A stretch of DNA of 15,599 nucleotides from JAQBFJ01 sp032123435 (GTDB taxonomy: Bacteria; Verrucomicrobiota; Kiritimatiellia; UBA8416; JAQBFJ01), in contig JAQBFJ010000040.1 of assembly GCA_032123435.1 (NCBI GenBank), forward strand, positions 1 to 15,599, read 5' to 3'. This document shows, piece after piece, positions 1 to 7,398 of this stretch; the first letter of the stretch is position 1, and every line of letters starts with the position of its first letter. The notes below the pieces were generated by a model. That model saw only the letters and a program-made list of their open reading frames with translations. It did no database searches and had not been told where the DNA came from. Made by a program: the position numbers and the translations under genes.

Positions 1-352
1 CTGTCACCGCGTTGGCGCTGGAGCGCGCTGGCGAGGCGGTGATCTTCGTTTCGTGTGACCTTTGTATCCTTTCCGAGGATCTGCTGTCGAAGACGCGTGC
101 GCGGCTGAAGAAACTGCAGCCGACGTGCGATGTCTCCCGTCGTGTATTCCGTGGTGAAGGATTCCGCCGCGACAGACCTGCCGCTGGTCCATCGCGTCGA
201 GACGTTGGATCTGCCAGGGCGGCTACCTGCCCAGCCAGAAGGCTGTGGCCAAGCACTATGGCGGTCTGGCAGCGGACAACATGGTTGGACCGAAAGGCGG
301 ACAGCGGCTTGTGGATCGTACCATAGAGATCATCGCCGGTCTGTGGTCCTAG
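1..352 (+). pseudogene. Decayed neutral/alkaline ceramidase-like gene, internally deleted, 5' end outside window
   Basis: Three stretches in three frames each resemble part of the neutral/alkaline non-lysosomal ceramidase-like family. Positions 3-125 read TALALERAGEAVIFVSCDL, typical of the N-terminal beta strand in which the protein handles its own cofactor/substrate region. Positions 130-219 in another frame include PLVHRVETLDLP, like the central part. Positions 218-352 in a third frame include GGYLPSQKAVAKHYGG and NMVGPKGGQRLVDRTIE and end at a TAG, matching the usual C-terminus. Functional members have well over 100 residues between these blocks, so at least two internal deletions or frameshifts have occurred and no active enzyme can be made. 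Assignment is from remembered family patterns, not a search. The terminal TAG lies inside the repeat that starts at 349. Confidence 0.55.
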
Positions 353-397
353 CGTGCATTATTCATGAAGTTTCGTGACGAGGGTGTGTAGGTTGCG
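349..397 (+). repeat. Left copy of 49-bp inverted repeat (mobile-element end)
   Basis: This stretch begins CTAGCGTGCATTATTCATGA and is the reverse complement of 7022-7070 with a single mismatch (48/49). Sequence similarity stops after the shared GGTTGCG at 391-397. The outer boundary is CTAG, and the core contains the palindrome TTCATGAA. Because the right copy is one end of a short element with terminal inverted repeats, this copy is probably the surviving end of a second element whose remainder is lost. It lies exactly at the 3' end of the ceramidase remnant and supplies its stop codon. Confidence 0.8.
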
Positions 398-451
398 CTA
401 GATTTCGGGGCCGTGCCTGACTGCCATCGTTCAAGCAGGGAGGAGAGAATT

Positions 452-1054
452 ATGGACATTGTTTTTCTGCCAGCCACAGACCCCGGCGACGAGACATGCG
501 TGGTAATGCCTGATCGTATCGAGGCATATCCCGATGCCTCGATCCATCACATCCATTATCCGACCATGGTTTGGTACAACCAATCCGTGTGTAAGAAGGC
601 CGTAAAGCAAATCCAAGCTCTGGGCCTAGAAAGCATCATCCTGGTGGGCTTCAGCAAGTCCGGTCTGGGTGCGTGGAATATCGCACGGTCGATCCCTGAT
701 CGCATAGCCGGCACAATTATATTTGACGCACCCGTTGCGTGTGACAATCTCCCGCCGTGGGGAACTGACGCGTTCTACGCAAATGACGCTGCATGGCGGA
801 AGGACTTGCCTGTCGGCACGATCCAGGCGTTCGCAGAGGCGATGCCAAGAGCGCACCAGTTGGTTCTTATTTCCGGCGCGAACTTTCACGAAGAGATGTG
901 CATGCTTTCACAAGCACTGTCAAAGAGCGGAGTCCTGCACGTGTTCCTGCCTCATCCGAACATGGAACACCACTGGAATTCCGGCTGGATTGAAGAAGGA
1001 TTGAACAAACTGCTCGAACCAAGTGTTCTAGGCTCCGCTTGCCGTCGCCTTTAA
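452..1054 (+). CDS. Small alpha/beta-hydrolase-fold protein (putative esterase)
   Basis: A 200-residue protein. The ATG at 452 is preceded by a good Shine-Dalgarno sequence, GGAGGAG at 440-446, so it is preferred over the longer in-frame ORF from 413. The nucleophile elbow is VGFSKSGLGAW, with Ser68 in G-F-S-K-S-G; the usual small residue after the serine pair is present but the textbook GxSxG is changed to GxSxS. Asp92 in IFDAP and the His173-His174 pair in MEHHWNSGW sit where the acid and base of the triad are expected. There is no signal peptide, so it is probably cytoplasmic. It lies 169 bp upstream of a sulfatase on the same strand and may work in the same catabolic pathway. The substrate cannot be read from the sequence. 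Fold assignment is fairly firm; esterase activity is inference. Confidence 0.75.
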   Translation: MDIVFLPATDPGDETCVVMPDRIEAYPDASIHHIHYPTMVWYNQSVCKKAVKQIQALGLESIILVGFSKSGLGAWNIARSIPDRIAGTIIFDAPVACDNLPPWGTDAFYANDAAWRKDLPVGTIQAFAEAMPRAHQLVLISGANFHEEMCMLSQALSKSGVLHVFLPHPNMEHHWNSGWIEEGLNKLLEPSVLGSACRRL

Positions 1055-1223
1055 TGTGTTACCCCTCAGTCTGATCAGAACGCTCCCGACCTTGGTGTAG
1101 AAATGCCGATTACCGAGACATACCCCCGTCGATTCGTTTTAGCTTGTCTAATCAGCGCCTTCGGCCCTACTATTCAAGCAAAAATACCACTCATCCGCAG
1201 CATTAGGCGTGAAAGGAAAGAGT

Positions 1224-2699
1224 ATGCGATTACTATATCTTGATCTAGATACCCTTCGACCGGATCATCTGGGTTGCTACGGGTACCACCGCGACACTTC
1301 ACCAAACATTGATCGTATGGCTCGCGAAGGTATCCGTTTTGCCAACTACTACACTTCTGATGCTCCCTGCCTGCCAAGCCGCGCCGCACTGATGACCGGC
1401 CGATTCGGCATTCATAATGGCGTTATCAATCATGGCGGAACTTGCGCGGATCGCCTTGCGGATGGCCCTTGTCGGAGCTTCCGCGATTCAATGGCCGACG
1501 GCGGCAGTCTGATCAATGTCCTGCGCGACGCTGGTTTACACACGTGTTTCATAGGTGGTTTTGGGGAGCGCCATTCTGCCTACTGGTACTACGCCGGCTT
1601 TCATGAGATTCACGACACGGCTCTGGGCGGTATGGAATCAGCCGAGCATGTTACCCCTGCCGTTATGGAATGGATCGAGAACAACGCATCCAAAGACAAC
1701 TGGTATCTTCACGTCAACTACTGGGATCCGCATACGCCGTATCGTGCTCCCGAAGAGTTCGGAAATCCTTTCAAGGATGATCCACTTCCCGTATGGCTGA
1801 CCGAAGAGGTGCGCAAAGAACACTGGAAACATGTTGGCCCGCACGGTGCGCAAGACATACAGATGTACGACAACCATACCGATCCGAAATACCCGCGTCA
1901 ACCGGGTGATGTGCCTGACATGCAGGCGGTGCACAGAATGTTCGATGGCTATGACTGTGGCATCCGGTACATGGATGACCACATTGGTCGTCTGTTCGCG
2001 GCACTGGAGGCCCAGGGTGTAATGGATGATTTAGTCGTGATGATCAGCTCTGATCACGGCGAGAACATGGGAGAACTCGGCATTTATGGTGAGCACGCTA
2101 CCGCCGACCACGTGACCTGTCGTGTGCCGCTGATTGTCCGCTGGCGGGGCAAGGTCAAGGCCGGACAAGTCGACAAGGGATTGCACTACAATCTGGACAT
2201 GGTTCCCACACTGGCGGAGATACTGAAGCGGCCGATCAAGTCGTATTGGGATGGCCACAGCTTTGCCGACACATTGACCACAGGCAAGAATACCGGACAC
2301 GATCAGCTCGTGCTGAGCCAGTGTTGTCATGTCTGCCAGCGTTCCGTCCGATGGTGCGACTGGATTTACATTCGCACCTACCACGATGGCTTTCATCTCT
2401 TCCCGCAGGAACAGATTTACAATCTCAAGGATGATCCACACGAACAGCAGAACCTGGCGGGGGATCATCCAGAACTTTGCAGGGAAGGCGCCTGGCGCCT
2501 CATGGACTGGCACGACTATATGATGGCCTCTATGCCCCGTGGGCGTGTCGCCGATCCCATGCGGGTGGTGCTTGATGAGGGTGGACCTTTCCATGCTTGC
2601 GGGCATTTGCGCCAGTATGTCGAACGACTCAGCGCCACCGGCCGACATGCTGCTATTGATGAATTGAAGCGTATACACCCAAGGGAATTTGCTGATTGA
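1224..2699 (+). CDS. Type I (formylglycine-dependent) sulfatase, no signal peptide
   Basis: Hydrolyses sulfate esters, probably on a sulfated glycan or related small molecule. The 491-residue protein shows the family signatures in order: metal-binding LDLDTLRPDHLGCYG at residues 6-20; the C-x-P-S-R motif CLPSRAALMTGR starting at Cys49, the residue oxidised to formylglycine; DPHTPYRAP near 165; SSDHGE with Asp277 and His278; and the typical C-terminal YNLKDDPHEQQNLA near 400. The ATG at 1224 is chosen because GGAAAG sits about 7 bases upstream; a GTG at 1209 would add five residues. The N-terminus goes straight into the first beta strand with no export signal, so the mature enzyme should be cytoplasmic and its substrate imported. 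Activity needs a maturase (FGE or anSME), not seen here. The exact substrate is unknown. Confidence 0.92.
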   Translation: MRLLYLDLDTLRPDHLGCYGYHRDTSPNIDRMAREGIRFANYYTSDAPCLPSRAALMTGRFGIHNGVINHGGTCADRLADGPCRSFRDSMADGGSLINVLRDAGLHTCFIGGFGERHSAYWYYAGFHEIHDTALGGMESAEHVTPAVMEWIENNASKDNWYLHVNYWDPHTPYRAPEEFGNPFKDDPLPVWLTEEVRKEHWKHVGPHGAQDIQMYDNHTDPKYPRQPGDVPDMQAVHRMFDGYDCGIRYMDDHIGRLFAALEAQGVMDDLVVMISSDHGENMGELGIYGEHATADHVTCRVPLIVRWRGKVKAGQVDKGLHYNLDMVPTLAEILKRPIKSYWDGHSFADTLTTGKNTGHDQLVLSQCCHVCQRSVRWCDWIYIRTYHDGFHLFPQEQIYNLKDDPHEQQNLAGDHPELCREGAWRLMDWHDYMMASMPRGRVADPMRVVLDEGGPFHACGHLRQYVERLSATGRHAAIDELKRIHPREFAD

Positions 2700-2813
2700 G
2701 ATGAATACAACGGCCCAACAAGATGTAGGCAATTCGCAATAGCTAACGCCTGATCCGCGGCATTATCATCAGAACAGAATTAGCAACATGATTGAAAAAT
2801 ACAGAAAGAGAAA

Positions 2814-4262
2814 ATGCTTTTTAATTCGATTGAATTTGCCATATTTTTACCGATAGTGTTCATACTCTATTGGTCCGCAACAAATAAAAGCCTAAAACTT
2901 CAGAACACGCTGATAGTTGCTGCAAGCTACTTGTTTTACGGTTGGTGGGATTGGAAATTCTTATCTCTGATACTGTTTAGCACTATTGTTAACTATTTTG
3001 TCGGGATTGGACTTTCAAAACAAGAAAAACAAACAGCGAGAAAAGTTCTTCTTTGGACAAGCATACTCGTCAATTTGGGATTGCTCGGATTCTTTAAGTA
3101 TTATAATTTCTTTCTTGAAAACTTCATTACTGCCTTTTCATTGTTTGGAACTAAAATTAATGCAAATTCCCTGAATATCATTTTGCCCGTAGGAATAAGT
3201 TTTTACACATTTCAAACATTGAGTTATTCTATCGACATTTATAAGCGGGAATTAAAACCAACAAAAGATTTCATGGCTTTCTCTGCTTTCGTGAGTTTCT
3301 TTCCTCAATTAGTAGCTGGACCAATCGAGAGAGCTGCAAACTTATTGCCACAGTTTTACATCAAAAGAACATTTGATTATAGCAAGGCTGTTGACGGTTT
3401 ACGTCAAATCCTTTGGGGATTATTTAAGAAAATTGTAATTGCTGATAACTGTGCAGAATATGCCAATTTAATATTCAATAATTCAGCCGACTATTCGGGA
3501 AGCACACTGGTTCTTGGCGCTTTACTGTTTTCTTTTCAAATTTACGGTGATTTTTCTGGCTACTCTGACATTGCAATCGGAACTTCAAGGCTTTTTGGCA
3601 TTAACCTGATGAGGAATTTTGCTTTTCCATACTTTTCAAGAGATATTGCAGAGTTTTGGAGGCGGTGGCATATATCGCTCTCGTCCTGGTTCAGGAACTA
3701 TCTGTATATTCCACTTGGGGGAAGTAAAGTTGGAACTTGGAAGAAAGTCAGGAACATTTTTGTCATTTTTATCGTTAGTGGTTTTTGGCATGGTCCAAAT
3801 TGGACATTTATTATCTGGGGAGGGCTAAATGCAATCTATTTTATTCCCTTAATGCTTTTGAATAAAAACAGGAATAATCTTGAGATTGTGGCACAAGGGA
3901 AATGCCTTCCTAGTATAAAAGAATTCGTCAATATGGCGTTAACCTTTAGTCTGGTTGTATTGGCCTGGATATTTTTCAGAGCAGAGAATCTTGGGCACGC
4001 TTTGGATTACCTGTCAAAAATTTTCTCACAGTCAATTTTAACTGTTCCAGACTTCCCTGGAAGAAAAAAAGCTCTCTTTACAATCTTCTTTGTAATCATT
4101 TTTTTCACAATCGAATGGTTTGGGAGAGAAAGGCAATATGCAATTGCTCGTTTTGGCCTTAATTGGCCCAGGCCCTTGAGATGGTTTTTTTATTATAGTC
4201 TTATCGCAATAATTTTTATCTTTGGTGGTTCAGGGCAACAATTCATTTATTTCCAGTTTTAG
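2814..4262 (+). CDS. MBOAT family membrane O-acyltransferase (AlgI/PatA-like)
   Basis: An integral membrane enzyme that probably moves an acetyl group across the inner membrane for O-acetylation of a surface polysaccharide. The 482-residue length is normal for the AlgI branch of MBOAT. Many hydrophobic helices are visible from residue 8 onward. The two signature regions are present: FWRRWHISLSSWFRNYLYIP with His286, and VSGFWHGPNWTFIIWGG with the presumed catalytic His326. The start LFNSIEFAIFLPIVFILYW is characteristic of the family. The next gene begins 10 bp downstream and encodes an SGNH-like protein with a membrane anchor, the common MBOAT partner. Base composition is sharply AT-rich (about one third G+C by eye) compared with the genes on both sides, suggesting horizontal acquisition. 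The acceptor polymer is unknown. Confidence 0.93.
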   Translation: MLFNSIEFAIFLPIVFILYWSATNKSLKLQNTLIVAASYLFYGWWDWKFLSLILFSTIVNYFVGIGLSKQEKQTARKVLLWTSILVNLGLLGFFKYYNFFLENFITAFSLFGTKINANSLNIILPVGISFYTFQTLSYSIDIYKRELKPTKDFMAFSAFVSFFPQLVAGPIERAANLLPQFYIKRTFDYSKAVDGLRQILWGLFKKIVIADNCAEYANLIFNNSADYSGSTLVLGALLFSFQIYGDFSGYSDIAIGTSRLFGINLMRNFAFPYFSRDIAEFWRRWHISLSSWFRNYLYIPLGGSKVGTWKKVRNIFVIFIVSGFWHGPNWTFIIWGGLNAIYFIPLMLLNKNRNNLEIVAQGKCLPSIKEFVNMALTFSLVVLAWIFFRAENLGHALDYLSKIFSQSILTVPDFPGRKKALFTIFFVIIFFTIEWFGRERQYAIARFGLNWPRPLRWFFYYSLIAIIFIFGGSGQQFIYFQF

Positions 4263-4272
4263 AATATAAAAC

Positions 4273-5277
4273 ATGAAAGTATTTATAAAACAATTAACAA
4301 TCTTCTTATTACCAATATTAGTAATAAGTATCCCGCTTGATGTTTATCTTTCTGTCCAACTGAAAAAATCAAAAGATTACGCTGCTGGTGAATACTCCGT
4401 CTGGAATAGTCTATTTGACGGGAAAGTTAATTCTGATGTCGTTATTTATGGTTCATCCAGGGCTTGGGTTCATATTGACCCGCAAATGATAGAAGATAAA
4501 TTAAATCTGTCAGCATTCAATCTAGGTCTTGATGGTCATAATTTCTGGTTGCAATATTTAAGGCATAAAATCCTTATAGAATATAACCCCCATCCTAAAA
4601 CGATCATTTTATCGGTTGATGTATTTTCCCTGGAAAAGCGAAAAGACCTCTTTAACGCAGACCAGTTTTTACCTTATATGCTTTTCAATAATTTAATCAA
4701 ACATTACGTAGAGTCTTATCAGGGATATTCATTATTTGATTCTTATTTACCAATAGTTCGTTTTCATGGCAGGAGGGACGCAATATTTCAGGCGGTTAAA
4801 AACTCCTTTGTTTCAGTAGATGACCAACAAGGAAGAAAAAAAGGATTTAAGAGTCAGGGCGAAGAATGGAATGATGATTTGCGAAAAGCAAAAGCAAAAA
4901 TGAAATATTACGAGGTCAAGCTTGATACTGCATCAATCAGTCTATTAAAACAATTTCTTGTTGAATGCGAAACTATGAATATAAATGTCATTTTAGTATA
5001 TACCCCTGAATATATTGAAGGACAGAGCTTTATTAAGAGGCGAAAAGAGATTATTTCATTGTATGAAGACCTTGCAGTGAAATATTCAATTCCATTTTTA
5101 AATTATTCTAATGATGAAATGTGCAAGGAAAAAGCATATTTTTATAATACTCAGCACTTAAATAATAGAGGAGCAACAATATTTACAGATAAATTAATAG
5201 GGGATTTAGCAGGCATATACGCACAACAAGGCGCTGAATCTGGCGGCTTTTCCACTTCAAGCCAAAGGCGCCGGTGA
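4273..5277 (+). CDS. SGNH-like membrane-anchored partner of MBOAT acyltransferase, probably with chimeric C-terminus
   Basis: A 334-residue protein with a single N-terminal hydrophobic segment (residues 7-27), so the rest should be periplasmic. VVIYGSSRAWVHIDP gives the first SGNH block, with Ser62 as likely nucleophile, and FNLGLDG the second. The last block, where D-x-x-H is expected, reads YNTQHLNNRGA: His295 is kept but Asn292 replaces the Asp. It follows the MBOAT gene by 10 bp and probably completes O-acetyl transfer in the manner of AlgJ/AlgX or DltD partners. The AT-rich composition ends near base 5220; the last 18 or so residues (from AQQGAESGG) lie in GC-richer DNA that has a different, gene-like open frame, so this tail is probably acquired by read-through. 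The ATG at 4273 has no strong ribosome site and may depend on coupling to the gene before it. Confidence 0.8.
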   Translation: MKVFIKQLTIFLLPILVISIPLDVYLSVQLKKSKDYAAGEYSVWNSLFDGKVNSDVVIYGSSRAWVHIDPQMIEDKLNLSAFNLGLDGHNFWLQYLRHKILIEYNPHPKTIILSVDVFSLEKRKDLFNADQFLPYMLFNNLIKHYVESYQGYSLFDSYLPIVRFHGRRDAIFQAVKNSFVSVDDQQGRKKGFKSQGEEWNDDLRKAKAKMKYYEVKLDTASISLLKQFLVECETMNINVILVYTPEYIEGQSFIKRRKEIISLYEDLAVKYSIPFLNYSNDEMCKEKAYFYNTQHLNNRGATIFTDKLIGDLAGIYAQQGAESGGFSTSSQRRR

Positions 5278-5332
5278 GTACGGAATATCAGGTAGTGTTG
5301 TTGACAAGTTTCAACGGATGATGACAACATGA
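5222..5332 (+). pseudogene. 3' remnant of an unidentified gene, overlapped by the end of the SGNH gene
   Basis: In the frame that ends with TGA at 5330-5332, the DNA reads NKALNLAAFPLQAKG followed by AGEYGISGSVVDKFQRMMTT. This looks like a natural protein C-terminus rather than random coding. The stop overlaps the ATG of the following remnant as ATGA, the arrangement expected of translationally coupled genes. The 5' part of this gene is missing and is replaced by AT-rich DNA of the MBOAT/SGNH block. I do not recognise the family. The coding character is inference from amino-acid quality and the ATGA overlap. Confidence 0.4.
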
Positions 5333-5424
5333 GTGTTCTGGAGAAACTGAATATCGACATTGTTGGAGCGTGTGGCAAAGGGACTGGCTTTCGGGGGCGG
5401 GCAGTCCTTAACGCGGCGTGTTGA
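5329..5424 (+). pseudogene. 5' remnant of a possible Gfo/Idh/MocA-type oxidoreductase gene
   Basis: The ATG at 5329 opens 31 codons ending at TGA 5422-5424. The peptide MSVLEKLNIDIVGACGKGTG followed by FRGRAVLNAAC resembles the first beta strand and glycine-rich NAD(P)-binding turn of Gfo/Idh/MocA oxidoreductases, which often begin LNIGIVGACGRG. The rest of a protein of about 350 residues is absent and RlmL coding follows 41 bp later. The ATGA overlap with the preceding remnant suggests an old operon. The assignment rests on one short motif and could be wrong. Confidence 0.35.
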
Positions 5425-5465
5425 CCGCAAATCCATTCAAGTCCCTTTAGCAGGAGTTATGGGTT

Positions 5466-6641
5466 ATGGCTGATTTTTCAAAACAGGGCGTATTGCTGAT
5501 AACTTGCGCGAAAGCCATGACGTCATATCTCTGTGGTGAAATCAAAAATCTAGGATTCCAAGTTGTTGCCGAGCTGGATGCTGCTGTCCAGACAAGGGGC
5601 ACACTAATAGATGCCATGGGCTTGAATCTTCATCTCAGAACGGCGCACAGAGTGCTTTACATGCTCGGCGAATTCAAGGCGGAGAATGCCGACCAGTTAT
5701 ATGAAAACCTGCATATGATTCCATGGGAGAATTATGTTCCTTCAAATGGTTATCTGTGTGTCAACTGCGCGGTGAAAAACGATACGGTTCGGGATGTACG
5801 GTTTGCCGCCCTGAAATGCAAGGACGCCATAGTAGACCGGATTCGCTCTGTCAAAAAAGAGCGTCCGGATTCCGGATCCGAACAGGACCGATCCGTGGTG
5901 TTTCTTTACTGGCGCGGGAATGAGGCTAAGATATATATGGATACTTCAGGCGAGCCGCTTTCCAAACGCGGATACCGTCAGATTTCCCTGAGAGCGCCAA
6001 TGCAGGAAACCCTTGCCGGCGGCATACTTGTGGCAACAGGCTGGGATGGAAATTCAAATCTTCTAAACCCGATGTGCGGCAGTGGAACCATAGCCATAGA
6101 AGCGGCGTTGCTGGCCGCGAATCAGGCGCCGGGCTTTCTGCGGGGCAATTTCGGATTCAAGCATATTTCTGGATTTGATGAAAGTGTCTGGAGTAAGATG
6201 CGGGCTAAAGCCGAAAGGGAGATCAAGTGCGTCAACCTGCCGAAAATTATTGCTTCTGATATAGATCCGAAAGCGGTTTCAGCCGCGAAAAAAAACGCGG
6301 CAAAAGCCGGAGTGGCCGGGATGATAGATTTCATGACATGTGATTTTGCCGAAACACCGGTTCCGGAAGGCGGCGGCGTGGTGATGTTTAACCCGGAATA
6401 TGGAGAACGGCTTGGCGCCGACAAAAAACTTGAAGAGACATATTTCAGGATAGGAGATTTCTTCAAGCAGAAATGTCAGGGTTATCGGGGTTATGTTTTT
6501 ACCGGCAATATGGAGCTTGGTAAAAAGGTGGGCTTGCGTTCCAAGCGCCGCATAATCTTTTATAACAGTCAGATAGAATGCCGCCTTATCGAGTTCGATA
6601 TATACCCGGCCAGCAAACGGCAGCCCCGCGCAAGCGGCTAG
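5466..6641 (+). CDS. rlmL: RlmL/YpsC-type class I SAM-dependent rRNA methyltransferase (THUMP domain)
   Basis: Probably makes the m2G modification of 23S rRNA (position 2445 in E. coli numbering) using S-adenosylmethionine. The 391-residue length matches the stand-alone YpsC form, without the RlmK half fused in E. coli. A THUMP-like RNA-binding region covers about residues 55-165, followed by the linker SGEPLSKRGYR at 161-171. The Rossmann-fold catalytic domain has NPMCGSGTIAIEAA at 201-214 (SAM binding), ASDIDPKA at 263-270 and FNPEYGERLG at 308-317. The last is the catalytic N-P-P-Y type motif with Glu in place of the second Pro. The ATG at 5466 has AGGAG at 5452-5456, and an earlier ATG at 5459 stops after four codons. 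This looks like an ordinary resident gene despite lying inside the repeat-bracketed region. Confidence 0.88.
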   Translation: MADFSKQGVLLITCAKAMTSYLCGEIKNLGFQVVAELDAAVQTRGTLIDAMGLNLHLRTAHRVLYMLGEFKAENADQLYENLHMIPWENYVPSNGYLCVNCAVKNDTVRDVRFAALKCKDAIVDRIRSVKKERPDSGSEQDRSVVFLYWRGNEAKIYMDTSGEPLSKRGYRQISLRAPMQETLAGGILVATGWDGNSNLLNPMCGSGTIAIEAALLAANQAPGFLRGNFGFKHISGFDESVWSKMRAKAEREIKCVNLPKIIASDIDPKAVSAAKKNAAKAGVAGMIDFMTCDFAETPVPEGGGVVMFNPEYGERLGADKKLEETYFRIGDFFKQKCQGYRGYVFTGNMELGKKVGLRSKRRIIFYNSQIECRLIEFDIYPASKRQPRASG

Positions 6642-6887
6642 AAACTTTTATTGAAAGGCCGGGGTGGGAAGGCGGTTTGCCATGATCAGGCATGTGCTGA
6701 ACAGCGTCGATTGACCCCTGTAAATCCAGAGCAGTAAGGCAATCTGCGGCCACATGGTTGTCAAAACTACTATTTGCGTATACACGGGGTGGGGTATGCG
6801 GAAAGCTCAAAAATGCATTATATAAAGATAATAGCCCTAACTCGGATATTATACCAGTTCAGGACGCGGCAGATGCAGGGCGTCGAC

Positions 6888-7070
6888 CTAGCGCACATTA
6901 TTCATGAAGAATCTACTGCGAGCGTGTATCTTACACCACATCAAGGACTTGCCTCGGAACCCGATTTCGACGTGTCCCGACACGCCCTCATCCGGATCCC
7001 TTCTCCAAGCCCTTGATCTGTCGCAACCTACACACTCTCGTCACGAAACTTCATGAATAATGCACGCTAG
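6888..7070. mobile_element. 183-bp MITE-like element with 22-bp terminal inverted repeats
   Basis: The left end at 6888-6909 starts CTAGCGCACATTATTCATGA and the right end at 7049-7070 is its reverse complement at 20 of 22 positions. Both ends carry CTAG, either as part of the terminal repeat or as a 4-bp target duplication. There is no transposase; the interior holds a 14-bp palindrome CGTGTCCCGACACG at 6971-6984. The ATTATTCATGA core reminds me of ends of IS1380-type elements, but that family link is from memory and unproved. Likely a non-autonomous derivative moved by a transposase elsewhere in the genome. Confidence 0.65.
7022..7070 (-). repeat. Right copy of 49-bp inverted repeat
   Basis: Reverse complement of 349-397 with one mismatch. 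It forms the right 49 bp of the MITE-like element, so the shared sequence extends 27 bp past that element's 22-bp terminal repeat. The two copies face inward across about 6.7 kb. Confidence 0.8.
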
Positions 7071-7398
7071 CCGCATTGCTGACGCTGCAAGCGTTGCAGG
7101 CGGGGTGGCGAAGCTGTATAAACATACTGCAAATAGGCGTTTTATTGAGAAATGCCAGAGATCCAGTGCATTACGACATCGTAGCAGGTTCCTCATGAAA
7201 CATTAGGGTTGGGACATATTCCGGCTTTGCGTCCGCAGAAAAATATTTGAAAAAACGAAAAATAGTGATTGCATTCCCTTTGTACCGGCGTCATAGTTCA
7301 CACCGTCGATCAGTTTTGGCCGACGCCGATCCGCACTGAGTGTCATCGTGCTGTATTCGGAAACAGAAACGCATGACACACACAGAAGGAGATATCAT

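Larger units (their letters stand above)
6642..7398. other. Gene-poor interval with one MITE-like element
   Basis: About 750 bp without a convincing gene. The short ORF at 6774-7016 has no family features and runs through the repeat element, so I do not call it. 6642-6887 shows nothing recognisable. 6888-7070 is the MITE-like element described separately. 7071-7398 is the leader region of the RRM gene; a weak promoter candidate is TTGCAT at about 7268 and CATAGT 17 bases later, too poor to list as a site. Confidence 0.5.

Noticed and set aside
2031..2732. 233-codon minus-strand open frame
   Set aside because: Antisense shadow of the sulfatase, which has all family motifs; the shadow has no recognisable domain or ribosome site.
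1155..2765. Possible integron attC-like ends near the sulfatase (GTCTAAT, ATTAGGC, GCCCAAC)
   Set aside because: The invariant AAC/GTT core pairing is not met, no matching GTTGGGC partner follows, and no integrase or repeated attC sites are present.
1193..2765. 13-bp direct repeat ATCCGC(A/G)GCATTA on both sides of the sulfatase gene
   Set aside because: One mismatch in 13 bp is expected many times by chance in 15 kb.
5377..5448. 9-bp inverted repeat AAAGGGACT/AGTCCCTTT upstream of rlmL
   Set aside because: The 54-base loop and short arms are within chance expectation, and the fold is not tRNA-like.
6774..7016. 80-codon plus-strand open frame after rlmL
   Set aside because: It runs into the MITE-like element, has no ribosome site and shows no protein-like features.
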